DNA of 64,000 nt, taken from Acanthacorydalis orientalis (lineage: Eukaryota > Arthropoda > Insecta > Megaloptera > Corydalidae). Under the pieces are notes generated by a model, which was not told where the DNA came from, made no database searches, and worked only from the letters and a program-made list of their open reading frames with translations. Shown here one piece after another: positions 39,272 to 52,418 of the stretch. Location of the stretch: the NCBI GenBank assembly GCA_034766995.1, contig CM068315.1, positions 11,195,010-11,259,009 of the forward strand. The letters are read 5' to 3'. Position numbers and translations under genes: made by a program. The number at the start of each line of letters is the position of its first letter. Position 1 is the stretch's first letter.

Positions 39272-39693
39272 GTGTGTGTGTGTGTATATGTAATATTGTA
39301 TCTCGTTAAATAGCATTTTCCCTTGTATACGTTCTGAGAAACCCTCAACAGATTTCTGCTATTTTCTCTCTACACATCATGCATATTCCCAAAAGTGTAG
39401 TTGTCTATAAAACACAATATGTAAAAAAAATAGGAGGAGTCTCTAGTGAGTATGTAAACACGGCAACACGGCTGACTTGTAAACTCAAACTTATGTCTGT
39501 TATTTAGTCGTTCACACATATCAGTCTCATGTCAACAGAACAAAACTCGTTAGATATCGGATTATTCCAATTCTGAAACACTCTTCATTAATTTAATTTC
39601 AATTCTATTAACGACGCTGACTTTTGTGTACATATTGTGTTGTGTATGTATTTTCATTACAACAGAAGTGTTGCATAATCCTGATCTTTTTAC

Positions 39694-39733
<40 letters not shown>

Positions 39734-40221
39734 CTGAATCACACAGAAAAAGCTCCTTTCTTTTATAAGCACAAAGAGACAGATTCACCCCTTGTATTAT
39801 ACACAACTGATGACGCGATACACTCCTGTAATATTACATTTTATTCTCATTTTAAGTAAGAAATAAGCTGACTATTTTTATGCAAGCATAAAAATGATAT
39901 CTTATTACGTTTCTCTTTCCCAGATTTTCATTAGTAGATGTTATTTTATGGAATGTTGAAAATTCTCAACGAACGTTACAGTTAGCAATAACATTGTGAA
40001 CTTTATTCTTTAAATACTTAGTTTCTTACATCGATTGCTTTACAAAGAATTTGCAATTTTCAAATATTTTAACAAGTATAGAAAAATATTGTACAGTTTG
40101 TTTATTTTATTTTTTAAACTATTTTCGTTTGTAATAATTAATTGCATATTTGTTTTCATATCTATATTGTTTCTTTTTTTTTTAAAAAAAAAAACACTTA
40201 AAAAAATAGTAAATGATAATT
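39104..40221. other. AT-rich sequence with (TA)n/(TC)n/(TG)n microsatellites
   Basis: A compound tract at 39218-39290 runs (TA)n, (TC)n, (TA)n, (TG)n, and (TA)n lies at 39697-39732. Otherwise nothing was recognised. Confidence 0.6.
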
Positions 40222-40440
40222 ATTCACTTTCACAAAGGAATTAATTTTTATCCTACAAACTACAAAAAAGTGTTTTGTTAAAGTCAAAAATGTTTAATAA
40301 GTCATTATTGATCATTTTTAATTGTTATTTATGGGCATTTCCATGACAATACCGTTATCTTTAGATATTCAAGATACAAAAAAATCTCAGTACCTTGATA
40401 AGAGGGAAAAGAGTTCATTTGTAAAAACATCACTCTGTTT
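40222..40440 (+). repeat. Dispersed repeat R, copy 4
   Basis: 'actttcacaaagga', 'aaaaatgtttaataagtcat', 'catttccatgacaata' and 'gagttcatttgtaaa' align with copies 1-3. The overlapping open frame 40322-40555 is probably meaningless. Confidence 0.5.
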
Positions 40441-41008
<568 letters not shown>

Positions 41009-41514
41009 ACAAGTGTGCAAATTAATTCGATGCCTTTTTTATAGAAAATTAATGTTTATGAAAAACTGAATACATTTCAATTCTCAAGTCCATTATTTTG
41101 TGTAACTTTGCTGATTCTGTCAGGTGATTGACGAATCCCTTGTCGAAAAAAAGATGACGGCTTTGCGTCGATAAATTTGTAATGCATTTTCAAACCTGTT
41201 TCGTTGTTTTAGCATTTTTGCATGTTTTTTGTGTTATGACACCTTCTCTCAAAGCTGAACAAATCATTCTCGTAGCTTCGGCAGTATTTTCTTTTAACTG
41301 GAATATGAAAAGTATTCAATGAGTAATATGCTGCTTTTCGGACACCATCGCGTTCACTACTGTTTTGTGAGATTATGCCAACTGTTTGGTAAAGATATAT
41401 AGTGTTTTTAAAAGTTAAAGTTTGCACTTCAAAATCCTAAAATGACGAGAAAATATTTTAATTTAAAACAGTTATGATTGATTAAATTTAAAGGTATAGA
41501 ATTCATTTGTACAC

Positions 41515-41518
<4 letters not shown>
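41009..41518 (-). mobile_element. Mariner group D deletion derivative (copy D3)
   Basis: 510 bp. The right end (5' end of the element) is TTAGGTGTACAAATGAATTC as reverse complement. The left end reads 'acaagtgtgcaaattaattc'. Minus strand: a transposase start region (VSEKQHIT, then FQLKENTAEATRMICSALRE) reaches codons for TQKTCK and then jumps to C-terminal codons equivalent to EIRKCIDDFID. Nearly the whole protein is removed. Both flanks are (TA)n tracts. Same deletion junction as D2 and D4. Confidence 0.9.
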
Positions 41519-41586
<68 letters not shown>

Positions 41587-41610
41587 TAGATAGATATAGA
41601 TATATCTATG

Positions 41611-41668
<58 letters not shown>
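41519..41668. repeat. (TA)n/(GATA)n/(GA)n microsatellite right of mariner D3
   Basis: (TA)n from the TIR to about 41583, then GATA variants, more (TA)n, and a (GA)n end at about 41651-41668. Confidence 0.95.
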
Positions 41669-42796
41669 CAAAGAGATTGTGATCTCCTATAAAGAGCATA
41701 GGATTTTTATTGTCTCGAAAGTATATTTATTTTTAGAAATCCATATTCAACTTTTTTATTTTTTTTACATTTACCAGAATTATTTTTTATGTGTTCTTAA
41801 AGTAGATGTAGAATTTATTACCGTACAGATACCATTGTAGTATTTTTTATTGATGTAATATCTTAATTTCTCTGTGTATAGGTATTTCTTATTCACAGTC
41901 ATTTTCTATTCAGAATTTTTATTTTATTTAATTTGTGTGTTTTTTTTACTGTTCAACGCTGGAAATGAAATTAGTTAATCAAAAAGTTCCATAAAAACCT
42001 TAATTTCGTCTGCAGATGTCTATATTTGTTGATAAGCTACTGTATTTACATCTTTTTTTATAACTTTTTATGATTATATTATCCCAATAGCAGAATATCA
42101 GTCTTTTCGAGTGAATGTTGTTCTATCGTTATTTGTACTTGACTATCTACATTTATTCACATAAATTTAGTTTTGTTTCATTTCTACACTCAATAATTTT
42201 TGTTTATGATTAATTCTTTTTGATGCATTATTAAATATGTTAACTTTAAATTGTACTTCTTGTTGAATGTTTAAACAGAAATATATCAGTTTAAGTTTCG
42301 TAGTCGATCAGGTCAATATAATGTATATTTCTTTCAGATTAGGTAGATTTTTCATTTCTATATCCAAAACTAACATGAACAATAGTAGAGAAAAAATACA
42401 TTATTTTTCAATTCGCTGTTGACTTTATAGAATATATTATGATTTAGGATTCATTATGATTATGGTATACCATTAAGAATTTTCAACTACAGTTGTCACT
42501 AGAGACGTGTATTATTAAACTGATAATTTTCTATAAATATCTCATGTTTTAAAAATGTCTTTCCTGTAAATACTATTGAATACTTTTTTGAAATTTATAA
42601 AAGCTATTTAGAGAGCACACTTCTAGTGTAGTATATTGCATTGATTCAGTCACAAAACAAATTAATATGTCAATGCTGATTTTTTTTTGAAAGAAAGAAA
42701 TGAAATTTTCTTATTATATTTCACTTTTCATATCATGAATAGTTTAGTATAATTTGTACATTGTTTTGGATAGTAGAGAAATGTATATTTTCTTAA
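41669..42796. other. AT-rich sequence, nothing specific seen
   Basis: No recognisable gene or element. Confidence 0.5.
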
Positions 42797-42800
42797 TAAT

Positions 42801-42831
42801 AAAACCCACATTTCTCGTCACTTTGTCCGCA
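42801..42831 (+). repeat. Dispersed repeat S, copy 1
   Basis: These 31 bp (starting AAAACCCACATTTCTCGTCA and ending CCGCA) are an exact reverse complement of 63417-63447. Sequence to the right (42832-42890) is GC-richer but not shared. It may be a terminus of an undescribed non-autonomous element. Confidence 0.6.
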
Positions 42832-43168
42832 ACGTGGACGTCTACCGCCATCTAGGGAATGTGGTGTGTAAGGAAGTTTTCACAATGGATTGGTTTCAAG
42901 TTTAATTCATTAACTTTCGTTCTCATGTTTAAATATATAGATATTTTTTATGTTTAAATATATTATTTTATAGAAACCAATAAACAGTTTCCATGTTTCT
43001 TTCTATTTTCTCGTCAATTTTGATAGGCTATATATTAGTTATTAAATAATAACTAAAAGTCTATTCGGTTTAAAAAATAAATATTTTTTTAATAAAAAAA
43101 TTGTTATTTATTTTTTTTATTACAAACAGAATAGTTAAATGTAACCTATACAGTCTTGAAATAGAAGT

Positions 43169-43248
<80 letters not shown>

Positions 43249-43428
43249 ATACACATAGGTACATGAAAAGAAAAGATTTAGAATTATAAAATATACTCAA
43301 AGGGATTTTGAATAATATATTAGTAACCATGTATACACTTGAAAATGTCAGAACAGATGGGAAAACGTTATATTCATCGGTTATGTTTAAGATGGATTAA
43401 AGAATCATATGTTTAAAATACAAACGCT

Positions 43429-43512
<84 letters not shown>

Positions 43513-45483
43513 ATAATTATATGTTTTCTTCCCTGTTCACTACAACGTTTACTTTTGCTGTTTTCTGTCAAGTCTCATTTTATATTTCTTATTCATGACA
43601 CGATCTCATTTAGTTTTCGAGATATCTCATTACCACAGCTTTTATTATTCTACTAACGCGTTGCCATATTCATGACAAACGGATTATTTAAGTTTTGTAT
43701 AATATACGTCGTATTAAGATACTTTTTATCATTACCGTGATGAAATAATAAAAAATATACTTTTTCCCTTCTTTATATGTGTTTAATTTCTCTGTTTACC
43801 CTAAACACAGTGAAAAACATAAATAAAAAAGAATATATTTTTCCATTGTTTTAAATGGAATCTATTAATTTAAATTTTGTGCAATGAAACGTTACTAGAA
43901 ATAAGAAATGTTTTTTTCTATTAGGTAGGTAAATGTATAATGTGCTAATTGAAATTAATTTTATAAAAAAAATATTTTGTGTAATTAGTCAATAACGAAC
44001 TGAAGAAACTCTACTTAGCCTGTTGATGTTTATGAATTATTATATATTTCCCTATTTATAAAATTTTGGTCAACATAATTGTTTTATGACTATAAAATTT
44101 TAAAAAATTTACATTTTTTTCTTTATTATTAACGCTGTTAAGAAAACAGTCTTAATTAATAATCATTGAGTGTCAAGAGAAATTTCATAACCAATAATAA
44201 AATCTTCTGATATTGTTTATTCCAAAGATATAATTAAATATAGTCTCAAAAAATATTCATTGTAAAGATTACGTTTATTTTTTACAATTTTACTTATATT
44301 TGAACCTCTTTTTAAGCTTCAGTTGAACACAGTTCAGTTAAACGTTTAATATTACGTTTAATATTTATTTAGTGGACTCCTGTACTTATTTTTAATTAGT
44401 ACTAAACCTGAAAATCAGATCATACACAAAGAAGATCATGAACAGACTATCAATTTTTATAATTTAATAATTGATATCAGGATGTTCCTTTTGAATTTGA
44501 ATTCGGGCATCTGGTATTTGCACATGTTCGAAATTTAATTTAACAGTCTCATCTGAATTAATACCATTTAAATATTCATTGAATTTAAATACTAGAATTT
44601 TGTTTTAAAAAAATGATTTCGAATTCAGTTGTAGAATTTTTTCAAATAAATTTTCAAATCAGTTGCCTTGGTGTTTTTTCCGTGAATAAAATTGAGAAAA
44701 ACGTTTGGATATATCAAAATGAAGAGTATAATTTTGCCTTTCTAAAATATTACAATAATTCAAAATTATATTTTTTGATACGTTGTATCCGTAAATTTAG
44801 TTTTCTCTTATAATCTCGATCTTCATTATTTGCTCCAAAGAAATGTATCACGATACCTTAAAGTGATTGATTTAATACTTTTGAAAATATATCAGTTTTA
44901 TATATATATATATATATATATATTAATTTAATGAACTATTTAATTGATCGGGTAGTAAGTAAACAATCTATTGTCTATTCTGGATCTATCTAAAAGCAAT
45001 TCATAAACCAACAGCAGTTCATAGGTTGAGAAATATCGCTATAAAGTTACAAACTTACAACATTCAATATTTAATTTTATATTTAAGGTGATAAGTTAAA
45101 TTGTTTTCAAGTATATGTACTTATGAAACTTGTAGTACATCAGAATTCATCAGTATAATTGAATGATCTGTAACTATCAACCGTTGATTAATAAAACTTT
45201 TCAAACGTTTTGATTTCAAGATATATTTCTTAGAACTTTGGCAAATTAAGCAAACGTCATCGCAATATTAACTGAGATAAAGCAATCAGTCAATTAAAAA
45301 ATATTTTATTTTCGTCATTATGAAATAGATATATTGAAAATATAATATTTATAATTATTTATTGATCGGCTTCTCTACATATCATGCATTAATTTTATAA
45401 AATAATAAAAATACGAATGGAATATCAATTTCGTTTATTTAAGGTATTCGTACAACTTCGTTATATTTACTTTTCTCTTTGTA
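42832..45483. other. AT-rich sequence with (TA)n tracts
   Basis: (TA)n lies at about 43178-43245, 43430-43505 and 44898-44922. Open frames (43101-43289, 44613-44813) are repeat-derived or not recognised. Confidence 0.6.
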
Positions 45484-46762
45484 TTAGGTTATTAAGTATG
45501 AAATGTTCGATTTGCTTAAGTACTAAGTTTGTGAGCTGCCATCTGTGACATTTCACTTTGATTGACATTTCCTGTTAGTTTTTTTACTGTGAAGGTATAC
45601 GTACTCATTCCACGGGTTGGTTTGCGTTTAATATTCAATTAATTTTTAAGACAATTTTTGTGAACCCATGGACAAGTCAAAAAATCGTATTATTTTCGAA
45701 TATGAATTCCATCATGGAACAAATGCAATACAGGCAGCTCGAAATATAAACAAAGTGTTTGGGAAGGATGTGGTTAATTAATGCACTGTACGTCGATGGT
45801 TTGATAAGTTTCGTTGTGGTGATTTTAACCTTGAAAATAAGCCACGCGGTCGACCTGAGACCGGATAATGATTAACTGAAAGCTGTAATGGAAGCGAATC
45901 CATCTCAAACTACACGTGAATTAGCAGCAAGGTTTGATATTACTATTTCAACAATATTGAACTATTTGAAGCAAATCGGCAAGGTAAAGTAGTTGGATAG
46001 ATGGGTTCCGCATAAATTAAACGAGCGTCGGAAGAGAAATCGTGTTGATGCTTGCCTTTCTTTGCTGTCACGACATAAAGGCGAACTATTTCTACATCGT
46101 ACTGTACGTAGGTGTGATGAAAAATGGATTCTTTTTGACAATCGCAAGCGTTCGGTACAATGGTTGGATAAAGATGAAGCGCCAAAATACAGTTCAAAAC
46201 TGAATATTAATTAAAAAAAGATAATGGTGTCTGTTAGGTGGTCTAGCGCTAGTATTATCCACTATAGCTTCATGAAACCTGGTCAATCGATTACAAAGAA
46301 TGTTTACTGCAAACAATTGGACGAAATGATGAGAATCCTTGCGATAATGTACCCGAAATTGGTCAATAGAGACAGACCAATCCTCATGCAAGACAATACC
46401 CGACAACATGTCGCAGAAACAACTGTGCTCAAACTACATAAACCGGACTTAGAAACTCTCTGTCATCCACCGTATTCTCTAGATCTTGCAACAACTGACT
46501 ACCACTTCTTCCATACTTTGGACCACTTCTTGCAAGGAAAAACATTCAATTCTCAAGAAGCTGTGGCAAACGCCTTTTGCGAATTCATCGCTATTCACTC
46601 CCCAAGCTTCTTCACTACTGGCATAAACAAACTACCTTTAAAATGGCAAAACTGTGTCGATAGTTTAGGCGGATATTTTGATTAATCGTACCGCTTCTTG
46701 TTTGAGATATAATAAACTAAACTTTTGGTTCGAAATCGGACATTTCATATTAATTGACGTAA
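45484..46762 (+). mobile_element. Full-length mariner, group E
   Basis: 1279 bp, TA-flanked. TIRs are TTAGGTTATTAAGTATGAAA on the left and TTACGTCAATTAATATGAAA (reverse complement) on the right, both continuing into TGTTCGATTT / TGTCCGATTT. It contains a single transposase gene with few lesions, the best-preserved element in the window. This suggests it is the youngest or least-decayed insertion here. Confidence 0.95.
45668..46685 (+). pseudogene. Mariner transposase (group E, SETMAR-like), lightly damaged
   Basis: ATG at 45668 (MDKSKNRIIFEYEFHHGTNA). The first helix-turn-helix region includes TVRRWFDKFRCGDFNLENKP. The second includes TTRELAARFDITISTILNYL. RWVPHKLNE follows. The first catalytic aspartate is in RRCDEKWILFDNRKRS, the second in ILMQDNTRQHVAE, the third in LATTDYHFFHTLD, with 34 residues between the last two. 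The C-terminus is GGYFD. Lesions: a stop at 45779-45781, a frameshift near 45867, stops at 45990-45992 and 46212-46214. From 46224 to 46685 it is open for 153 codons. The product would act in the nucleus as a cut-and-paste transposase, but this copy cannot make one. Close relatives are, as I recall, common in ant genomes. Confidence 0.93.
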
Positions 46763-47400
46763 TATTTCCAAAAATATTCAATATTGAAAGCATATTATCT
46801 ATTAAAGGATATTGTATTTGAATATAATTTAAATATAGTTGATTTATATTTAATCTTATGAAAAATTAAATTGATTAAGAAAAATAAACAAGAAATATTT
46901 TTTTTTAATTTAATAAATTAAATATAACTGTTAAACTGAGATAAAGTAAATAGAAGTTGAAAAATGAATCAATCTATATTATACTGTAATTATTTACGGT
47001 TTCACTATTACTTTAAAGGAATAAAAAAGAGCACTAATACAATTTTCTATAAGATATTTAATAATAACATAATCTGTAAAGCATTTTATGTAACAAAATG
47101 TCTACATTGTTTAATTTAACATACAGAGACATATACGTTGACTTTAACATGATTAAAGGTCGTAATTTTATAACGTCGCATATTAAAACAGGCTATTAGT
47201 GATAATTTATTCAGCTTTTAATTTGACATAGTACATTTTAAGTGTACCTGAAAAAATGTCGACGAGAAAAAATCTTAACTGTATTTTCGCACAATAAACA
47301 AAAAAATCCAGTGTAATTATTCATTAACAGAAACTTTAAAATGACGTACATAAATTGCAATTTCTCCATTAAAAACATTCTACTGCCTCATTAGACGAAA
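46763..47400. other. AT-rich sequence, nothing specific seen
   Basis: No recognisable gene or element. Confidence 0.5.
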
Positions 47401-48060
47401 CACGAATGAATATTTACGTGAACGCAGCTCAAAAAGCTGTTTTATGTCCCGCATTTCAGCCTAGATTCGACTAGAACGAAAGCTCGCCGAAAAACGCACT
47501 GCGCCGCCACCATAACTGAATCGACGCAGTGAAAATATAATCGACGTATAGGATTTACGATAGCGCACGTATGTTCCGTCTCACGTCGTCGCAGGCTCCA
47601 GTCGAGCGCAATGGAGTCGACACACACACACACACAAAGTACAAAACGCGCCAAAGTAAAAAAAGGGACGAGCTAGGGCCGAATGGATGACAGAAACGGG
47701 AGTAGTACTGCAGAGAGTGGAGTTTCCATGGTTACGCCAACAGTCGACCAGACGTGGGGCGCGCGTTCGCGTTCCGTCGTCGTGCGCTCGAGAGCGGATG
47801 GGCCGCTGTTATATATTGCAGATCCGATACACACACGCGCGAAATTCGCAGCGGTCGTAACATAAATTGTCCTAAAAGTGTACGACATTATTCTATTTAT
47901 GACACTTCTATAATCATACCATCGACATTCTTCAAAATATCGCCATACTTAATCGCGATGCGGCCATAAAAAGAAAGTTTTCGTAACGGAATCAATCTTT
48001 CGATCACATTGACGGGATTCCGTGCACCGGACGTACGTAAAACCTAGACTTCAGTCGTCG
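47400..48060. promoter_or_regulatory. CpG island-like block with a near-perfect X-box and TATA-like motif
   Basis: It is rich in CG dinucleotides, unlike its surroundings. GTTTCCATGGTTAC at 47722-47735 fits the RFX-factor X-box (GTNRCC-AT-RGYAAC type). About 75 bp downstream is a TATA-like motif TATATAT (47810-47816) followed by a CpG-rich segment. A short (CA)n lies at 47621-47635. Open frames here (for example 47683-47865 +, 47673-47888 -) do not resemble proteins. This is the best promoter candidate in the window. The gene it would serve is not visible. Confidence 0.35.
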
Positions 48061-48798
48061 TGAAACATTCGTAGCGTTGCTTCGAATGGAAACAACAAAA
48101 GTTAAATAGATTTTTTTATCAGTGTTTCTGTCGAACGATCTTTTCACCTTTGAAGATTGAGTGCTCTCTCGTTTTATTTCAGTCACATCTATCTACAAAC
48201 TTTTTATTTTGATATCTAGCTAATTTTATTGCAGGTCGAATGATCGTATAAATGTTAAAGAATATACAAAGAATATATATAGAGTACGAATATCCAATAT
48301 TTCACTCGCCACTAAAAAGATGCTCAAAACGACCAAATAATATTTCATATTATTTTTGTCTAGATCAAATCAATTAATTTACTTTTAATAATTATTGTTC
48401 TTAATAATTAGTGTACTTTTAATAATTAATCTAAAACAATCAAAATACATTAATAACAATGTTCGATAGAAAGTTTGTCTTACAAACTGTTTTCATAAAT
48501 GAATTCTGAATATATTATCTAATTAATTCTGAATATATTATCTACATTCTAAATTTTATTAATAGTACACACGTTTTTGTAATTATATATTAAGTGACAA
48601 TTTTTTATGCTGCTGTTATAGAATTTATAGAATTGTGTATAGAATTTATTACAAGACACAAATATTGGTTTGTCTCATGACATACACTCAATTTCAGTTA
48701 AATGCACAGTTTTTATATTGTATAGATTTATTTTTATAAAATGTATAATGTTCAACAGTATTGTTCTGACGTATAATTACGTCTATAGTTTCATTAAG
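48061..48798. other. AT-rich sequence, nothing specific seen
   Basis: A 20-bp local duplication ('aattctgaatatattatcta', around 48500 and 48527) is the only structure noted. Confidence 0.5.
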
Positions 48799-49835
48799 GG
48801 TATCATGTTAGCGTTTGGAACGTTACCAAATGCTGTAACGCAGGTTCGTGCTCGTACTCTTCAACCGTTCAACCGATTCACATCTGATTAAATGTGTTGA
48901 ATAACCAAAGAACTTCGAAACTTAAAAATGCTTCATTTTTTAGAATCCGTTATTTAGATTAAAAGTTATGACCTTAGAAATGTGAACATCGATTTTCACG
49001 TTGTGTCAGCATTATAAGGTGAATATTTCGAAATCTCTTTATTTTACAATAAAAAAATAAAATATTTGCAGATAGATCTTTTAAAAATCTATAAAATGAG
49101 CCCACATTTTCGTAAAGTCATATTGACGATAGGAGCGTTATCATTTACTATAACGCATGTTTAGCGTTACCAAATACTGTAACGCAGGTTCGCGCTCAGT
49201 ACTCCGCAACCGTTCAACCGATTTACATTGGATCAAAAGTGTTAAACAGATAAAGAATTTCGAAATCTAAAAATGCTTCATTTGTTAAAATCCGTTAATT
49301 AGATTAAAAGTTATGACTTTGAAAATGTGAACATCAGAGTCACGTTGTGTCAGCATTAAAAGGTGAATATCTCCAAAACTCTTTATCGTACAATAAAAAA
49401 ATATCTGTAGATAAAGCTCTTAAAAATCTATAAGATGAGCTTACATTTTCATTGAGCGGTGTGTCATGTTAACGATGGGAGTGCTACCAAATGCTGTAAC
49501 GCAGGTTCGCGCTCAGTACTCAACAATCGTTCAATCGATTCACATCTGATCAAAAGTGTTTAATAATTAAAGGAATTCTAAACATAAAGATTCTTCACTT
49601 GTTAAAATCTGTTAATTAGATTAAAATTTATGACCTTAAAAATGTGAACATCGATTTTCACGTTGTGTCAACATTAAAAGGTGAATATCATAAAAACTCT
49701 TTAAAAACTAAAATATTTATAAAACATAGATATATACAGATATATACAATTATAAAACTCGATAAAAACTAAAATATTATAGGATAAAGCTTTCAAAACT
49801 CTGTTAGAAGAATGCGCATTTATTTTTGTAATTTT
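48799..49835. repeat. Three tandem copies of a ~330-bp unit
   Basis: The marker 'taccaaatgctgtaacgcag' or a close variant begins near 48824, 49168 and 49495, giving periods of about 344 and 327 bp. The units also share the segments around 'cgttgtgtcagcatta', 'tctaaaaatgcttcat' and 'aaaatctataagatgagc'. The second unit has an extra ~17-bp partial duplication at its start. The third has an AT-rich insertion near 49710-49780. No ORF spans a unit. Divergence between units is moderate. It resembles a short satellite-like array or a locally amplified element. Confidence 0.85.
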
Positions 49836-50172
49836 TAAAGTTACAAAAATGAATAAAAGAAGTTTAAAATAAATAATTATATTTAAAGTTTAATAACCTA
49901 CAATATACTTTCAATAAATGTTTAAATTTTTTAAACTTAAAACATTTTCACTTCTCTAGCCCGACATAATTCTACGTAAACTCATGCGGTTGTATACATA
50001 TACAACCCCTATTTTTTAAGACTATATTTCTATTTTTAAAAAAAAAAAATAAAATGTGCATTACTTATGTCAGAGAACTGTTATTTAAATCGATATGAAC
50101 AGTTTCTGTTATCAGATAATCCGGGCCTTTCATATTTATTGTATCACATATGTAAGACTATTAAGTATTTAC
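49836..50172. other. AT-rich sequence, nothing specific seen
   Basis: No recognisable gene or element. Confidence 0.5.
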
Positions 50173-50176
50173 TTAA

Positions 50177-50415
50177 CCCCTTGCCTTACGCTTTATTTTG
50201 GAGTAGGCGTGCCTGTCTTATTTAATTTCACCGCAGTGCCGTGCGCGCAGCTCTTGCAAGAAAAACTAAAATATTTCAGTTTCGTACTTCATGTTGAGTA
50301 CTGTTATACATAGTATGAAAATGAGTTGTGAAGTATGGGGCGAGTGAAGCCCGTCAAAGACGAGTCTGGCACAGAGACCTGATGCAGGCGATAATAGTTA
50401 TTTGCACTCAACGGG
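50177..50415. mobile_element. piggyBac-type miniature element
   Basis: 239 bp flanked by TTAA at 50173-50176 and 50416-50419. The ends are CCCCTTGCCTTACG and, as reverse complement of the right end, CCCGTTGAGTGCAA. Both follow the CCC-x-TTG pattern common to piggyBac-like termini. The interior is GC-richer than the flanks and has no transposase. It is probably mobilised by an autonomous relative elsewhere. Confidence 0.7.
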
Positions 50416-50682
50416 TTAAATAGATCTCAGTACAGTTCTTTGAAATCCGAATGATCTGGAGAGAATAGAAATACCTAGTATCTGATTGTTATTTTTGTTT
50501 AACAAACATGTGAAGAATAATATCAAATATATAATATTCTGATTTACTATTACGTTTAAAGCTTATCCTCCACAATGACAATCCGCACGTATTAAACCAC
50601 TAAACAGTTCAATCTTAAATGAAAATAGATCACAAGATAATAATAATGAATTTCTAAGGATAAAACTGAGGCAGATTGAAAT

Positions 50683-50743
<61 letters not shown>
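50683..50743. repeat. (TA)n microsatellite left of mariner D2
   Basis: Pure (TA)n runs up to the left end of D2. Confidence 0.95.
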
Positions 50744-50748
<5 letters not shown>

Positions 50749-51267
50749 TGTAAATATTAATTTTATGCCTTTAAATTGAATCAATCATAACTTTGTTTTA
50801 AATTGAAATATTTCCTTGGCGTTTTAGGATCTTGAAATACCAACTTTAACATTTAAAAACACTATATATATTTTAACCAAGTCGTGAGCATTATCTCACA
50901 AAACATAAACGAACACGATGCGTCAGAAAAGCAGAATATTAGGCATTGGATACTTTTCACAATTCAGTTGAAAAAAATGCTGTCGAAGCCGGGGGAATGA
51001 TCTTTTCAACTTTGGAGGAAGGTCCTGTGACGCATAAAACATGCAGAGTGCTAAAACAATGGAAGAGATCCGAAAATGCATTACAACTTCATCGACTCAA
51101 ACCCGTCATATTATTCCCAACAAGGGATTCGTCAGTTACCCGATAGTTGGAACAAAGTTATACAAGTTATACAAAATAATGGGGGAAATTTTTGGGATTG
51201 AAATGTATTCCATTTCTCCGTAAACATTCATTTTTTTATTAAATAGGCACCAAATTAATTTGTACAA

Positions 51268-51271
<4 letters not shown>
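50744..51271 (+). mobile_element. Mariner group D deletion derivative (copy D2)
   Basis: 528 bp. The left TIR is degraded ('ggtgtaaatattaattt'). The right is TTAGTTGTACAAATTAATTT as reverse complement. The N-terminal transposase codons up to VTHKTC are joined to C-terminal codons EIRKCITTSSTQT-like, across the same junction as D3 and D4. Both flanks are (TA)n. The open frame 50946-51146 spans this fusion out of the true frame. Confidence 0.88.
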
Positions 51272-51316
<45 letters not shown>

Positions 51317-51335
51317 AGAGAGAGAGAGAAAGTGA
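51272..51335. repeat. (TA)n/(GA)n microsatellite right of mariner D2
   Basis: (TA)n starts exactly at the D2 terminus and ends in (GA)n. Confidence 0.95.
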
Positions 51336-52376
51336 TAGAGATGTGCAAACAAGACCACTAATGAAAGATTGATTTTTAAAGAACCTCTTAAATGCAGTGG
51401 AAAAAAAAACATGGCAATGTTACCAAGAACTTTTTGCAAAACTAAAGAGCAGAAAATTACCACCTGATACTCTCACAAAGAAAATTTTGATCAAAAATAT
51501 TCAATAACTCGTTATTGAATATATTTGATTGTTGCTTTTACATACTTCGATACCAATCTATACATTGGCGCTCTTAGAATAAAAAATTATCAATATTGAT
51601 TTATTATGAGGTAAACAGTAATTTATTTATGGAAGTGGATTTACCCATGACGTCAGAACTGTATTGTGATAAACCGATCATTTTAAAGCATGCAAAAATA
51701 CAAGATGTTAAATATGGAATGTCATTTAAAATATACTTTTTAGTGAGACATACTTAAGTGTGTTTTGATTAACTGTAAAAATGTGTTGACCAAGATTGTC
51801 CACAATAAAAAAATAGTACTAAGGTAAGTAAAGTTTAAATGTGTTGAATGACTACTATTAAACACTAAAAAAAGACCTACACATAAGCAAAACATAGTAA
51901 AAAATTAATATCAATTACACTTTAATCAATGTAATAGTTTGGAAAAATATTTTTTTTTTAAAATAAAACTTTGCTCTCTTTAATAATCTTGGATGGTAGG
52001 GAAAACGAGAATTTTTATTTGAATTCACTATTAAATAGCTTTGATGATGAATTGAATAAACCAATTTGAGTCACATGATACAAAAAACTTATAGAAATTA
52101 CCAGGAACTCAAGTTGTGCAAAAGGACGAACACCACCAGGACATACTTGAAATATCTTTGAGGATTTTGTGGAGTTCTTGTATAAAACATAATTTGAATA
52201 TATCGAACAGCTATGAAAACAAAATAGTAAAATATTCGTGTTTATAAAATACACATCAATAATCTATTATTTTAAATATTTTATCAACAATTTTTAAGAA
52301 TATTATATTGATTAAAATTTACTTTAAGTATTTAAAAAAAGGATTTTATTAAATGTATTTAATAATGTAACATGTA

Positions 52377-52418
<42 letters not shown>

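Noticed and set aside
47673..47969. Overlapping open frames in the CpG-rich block at 47.7-48.0 kb
   Set aside because: They occur on both strands, have no recognisable domain, and are explained by the rarity of stop codons in GC-richer DNA.
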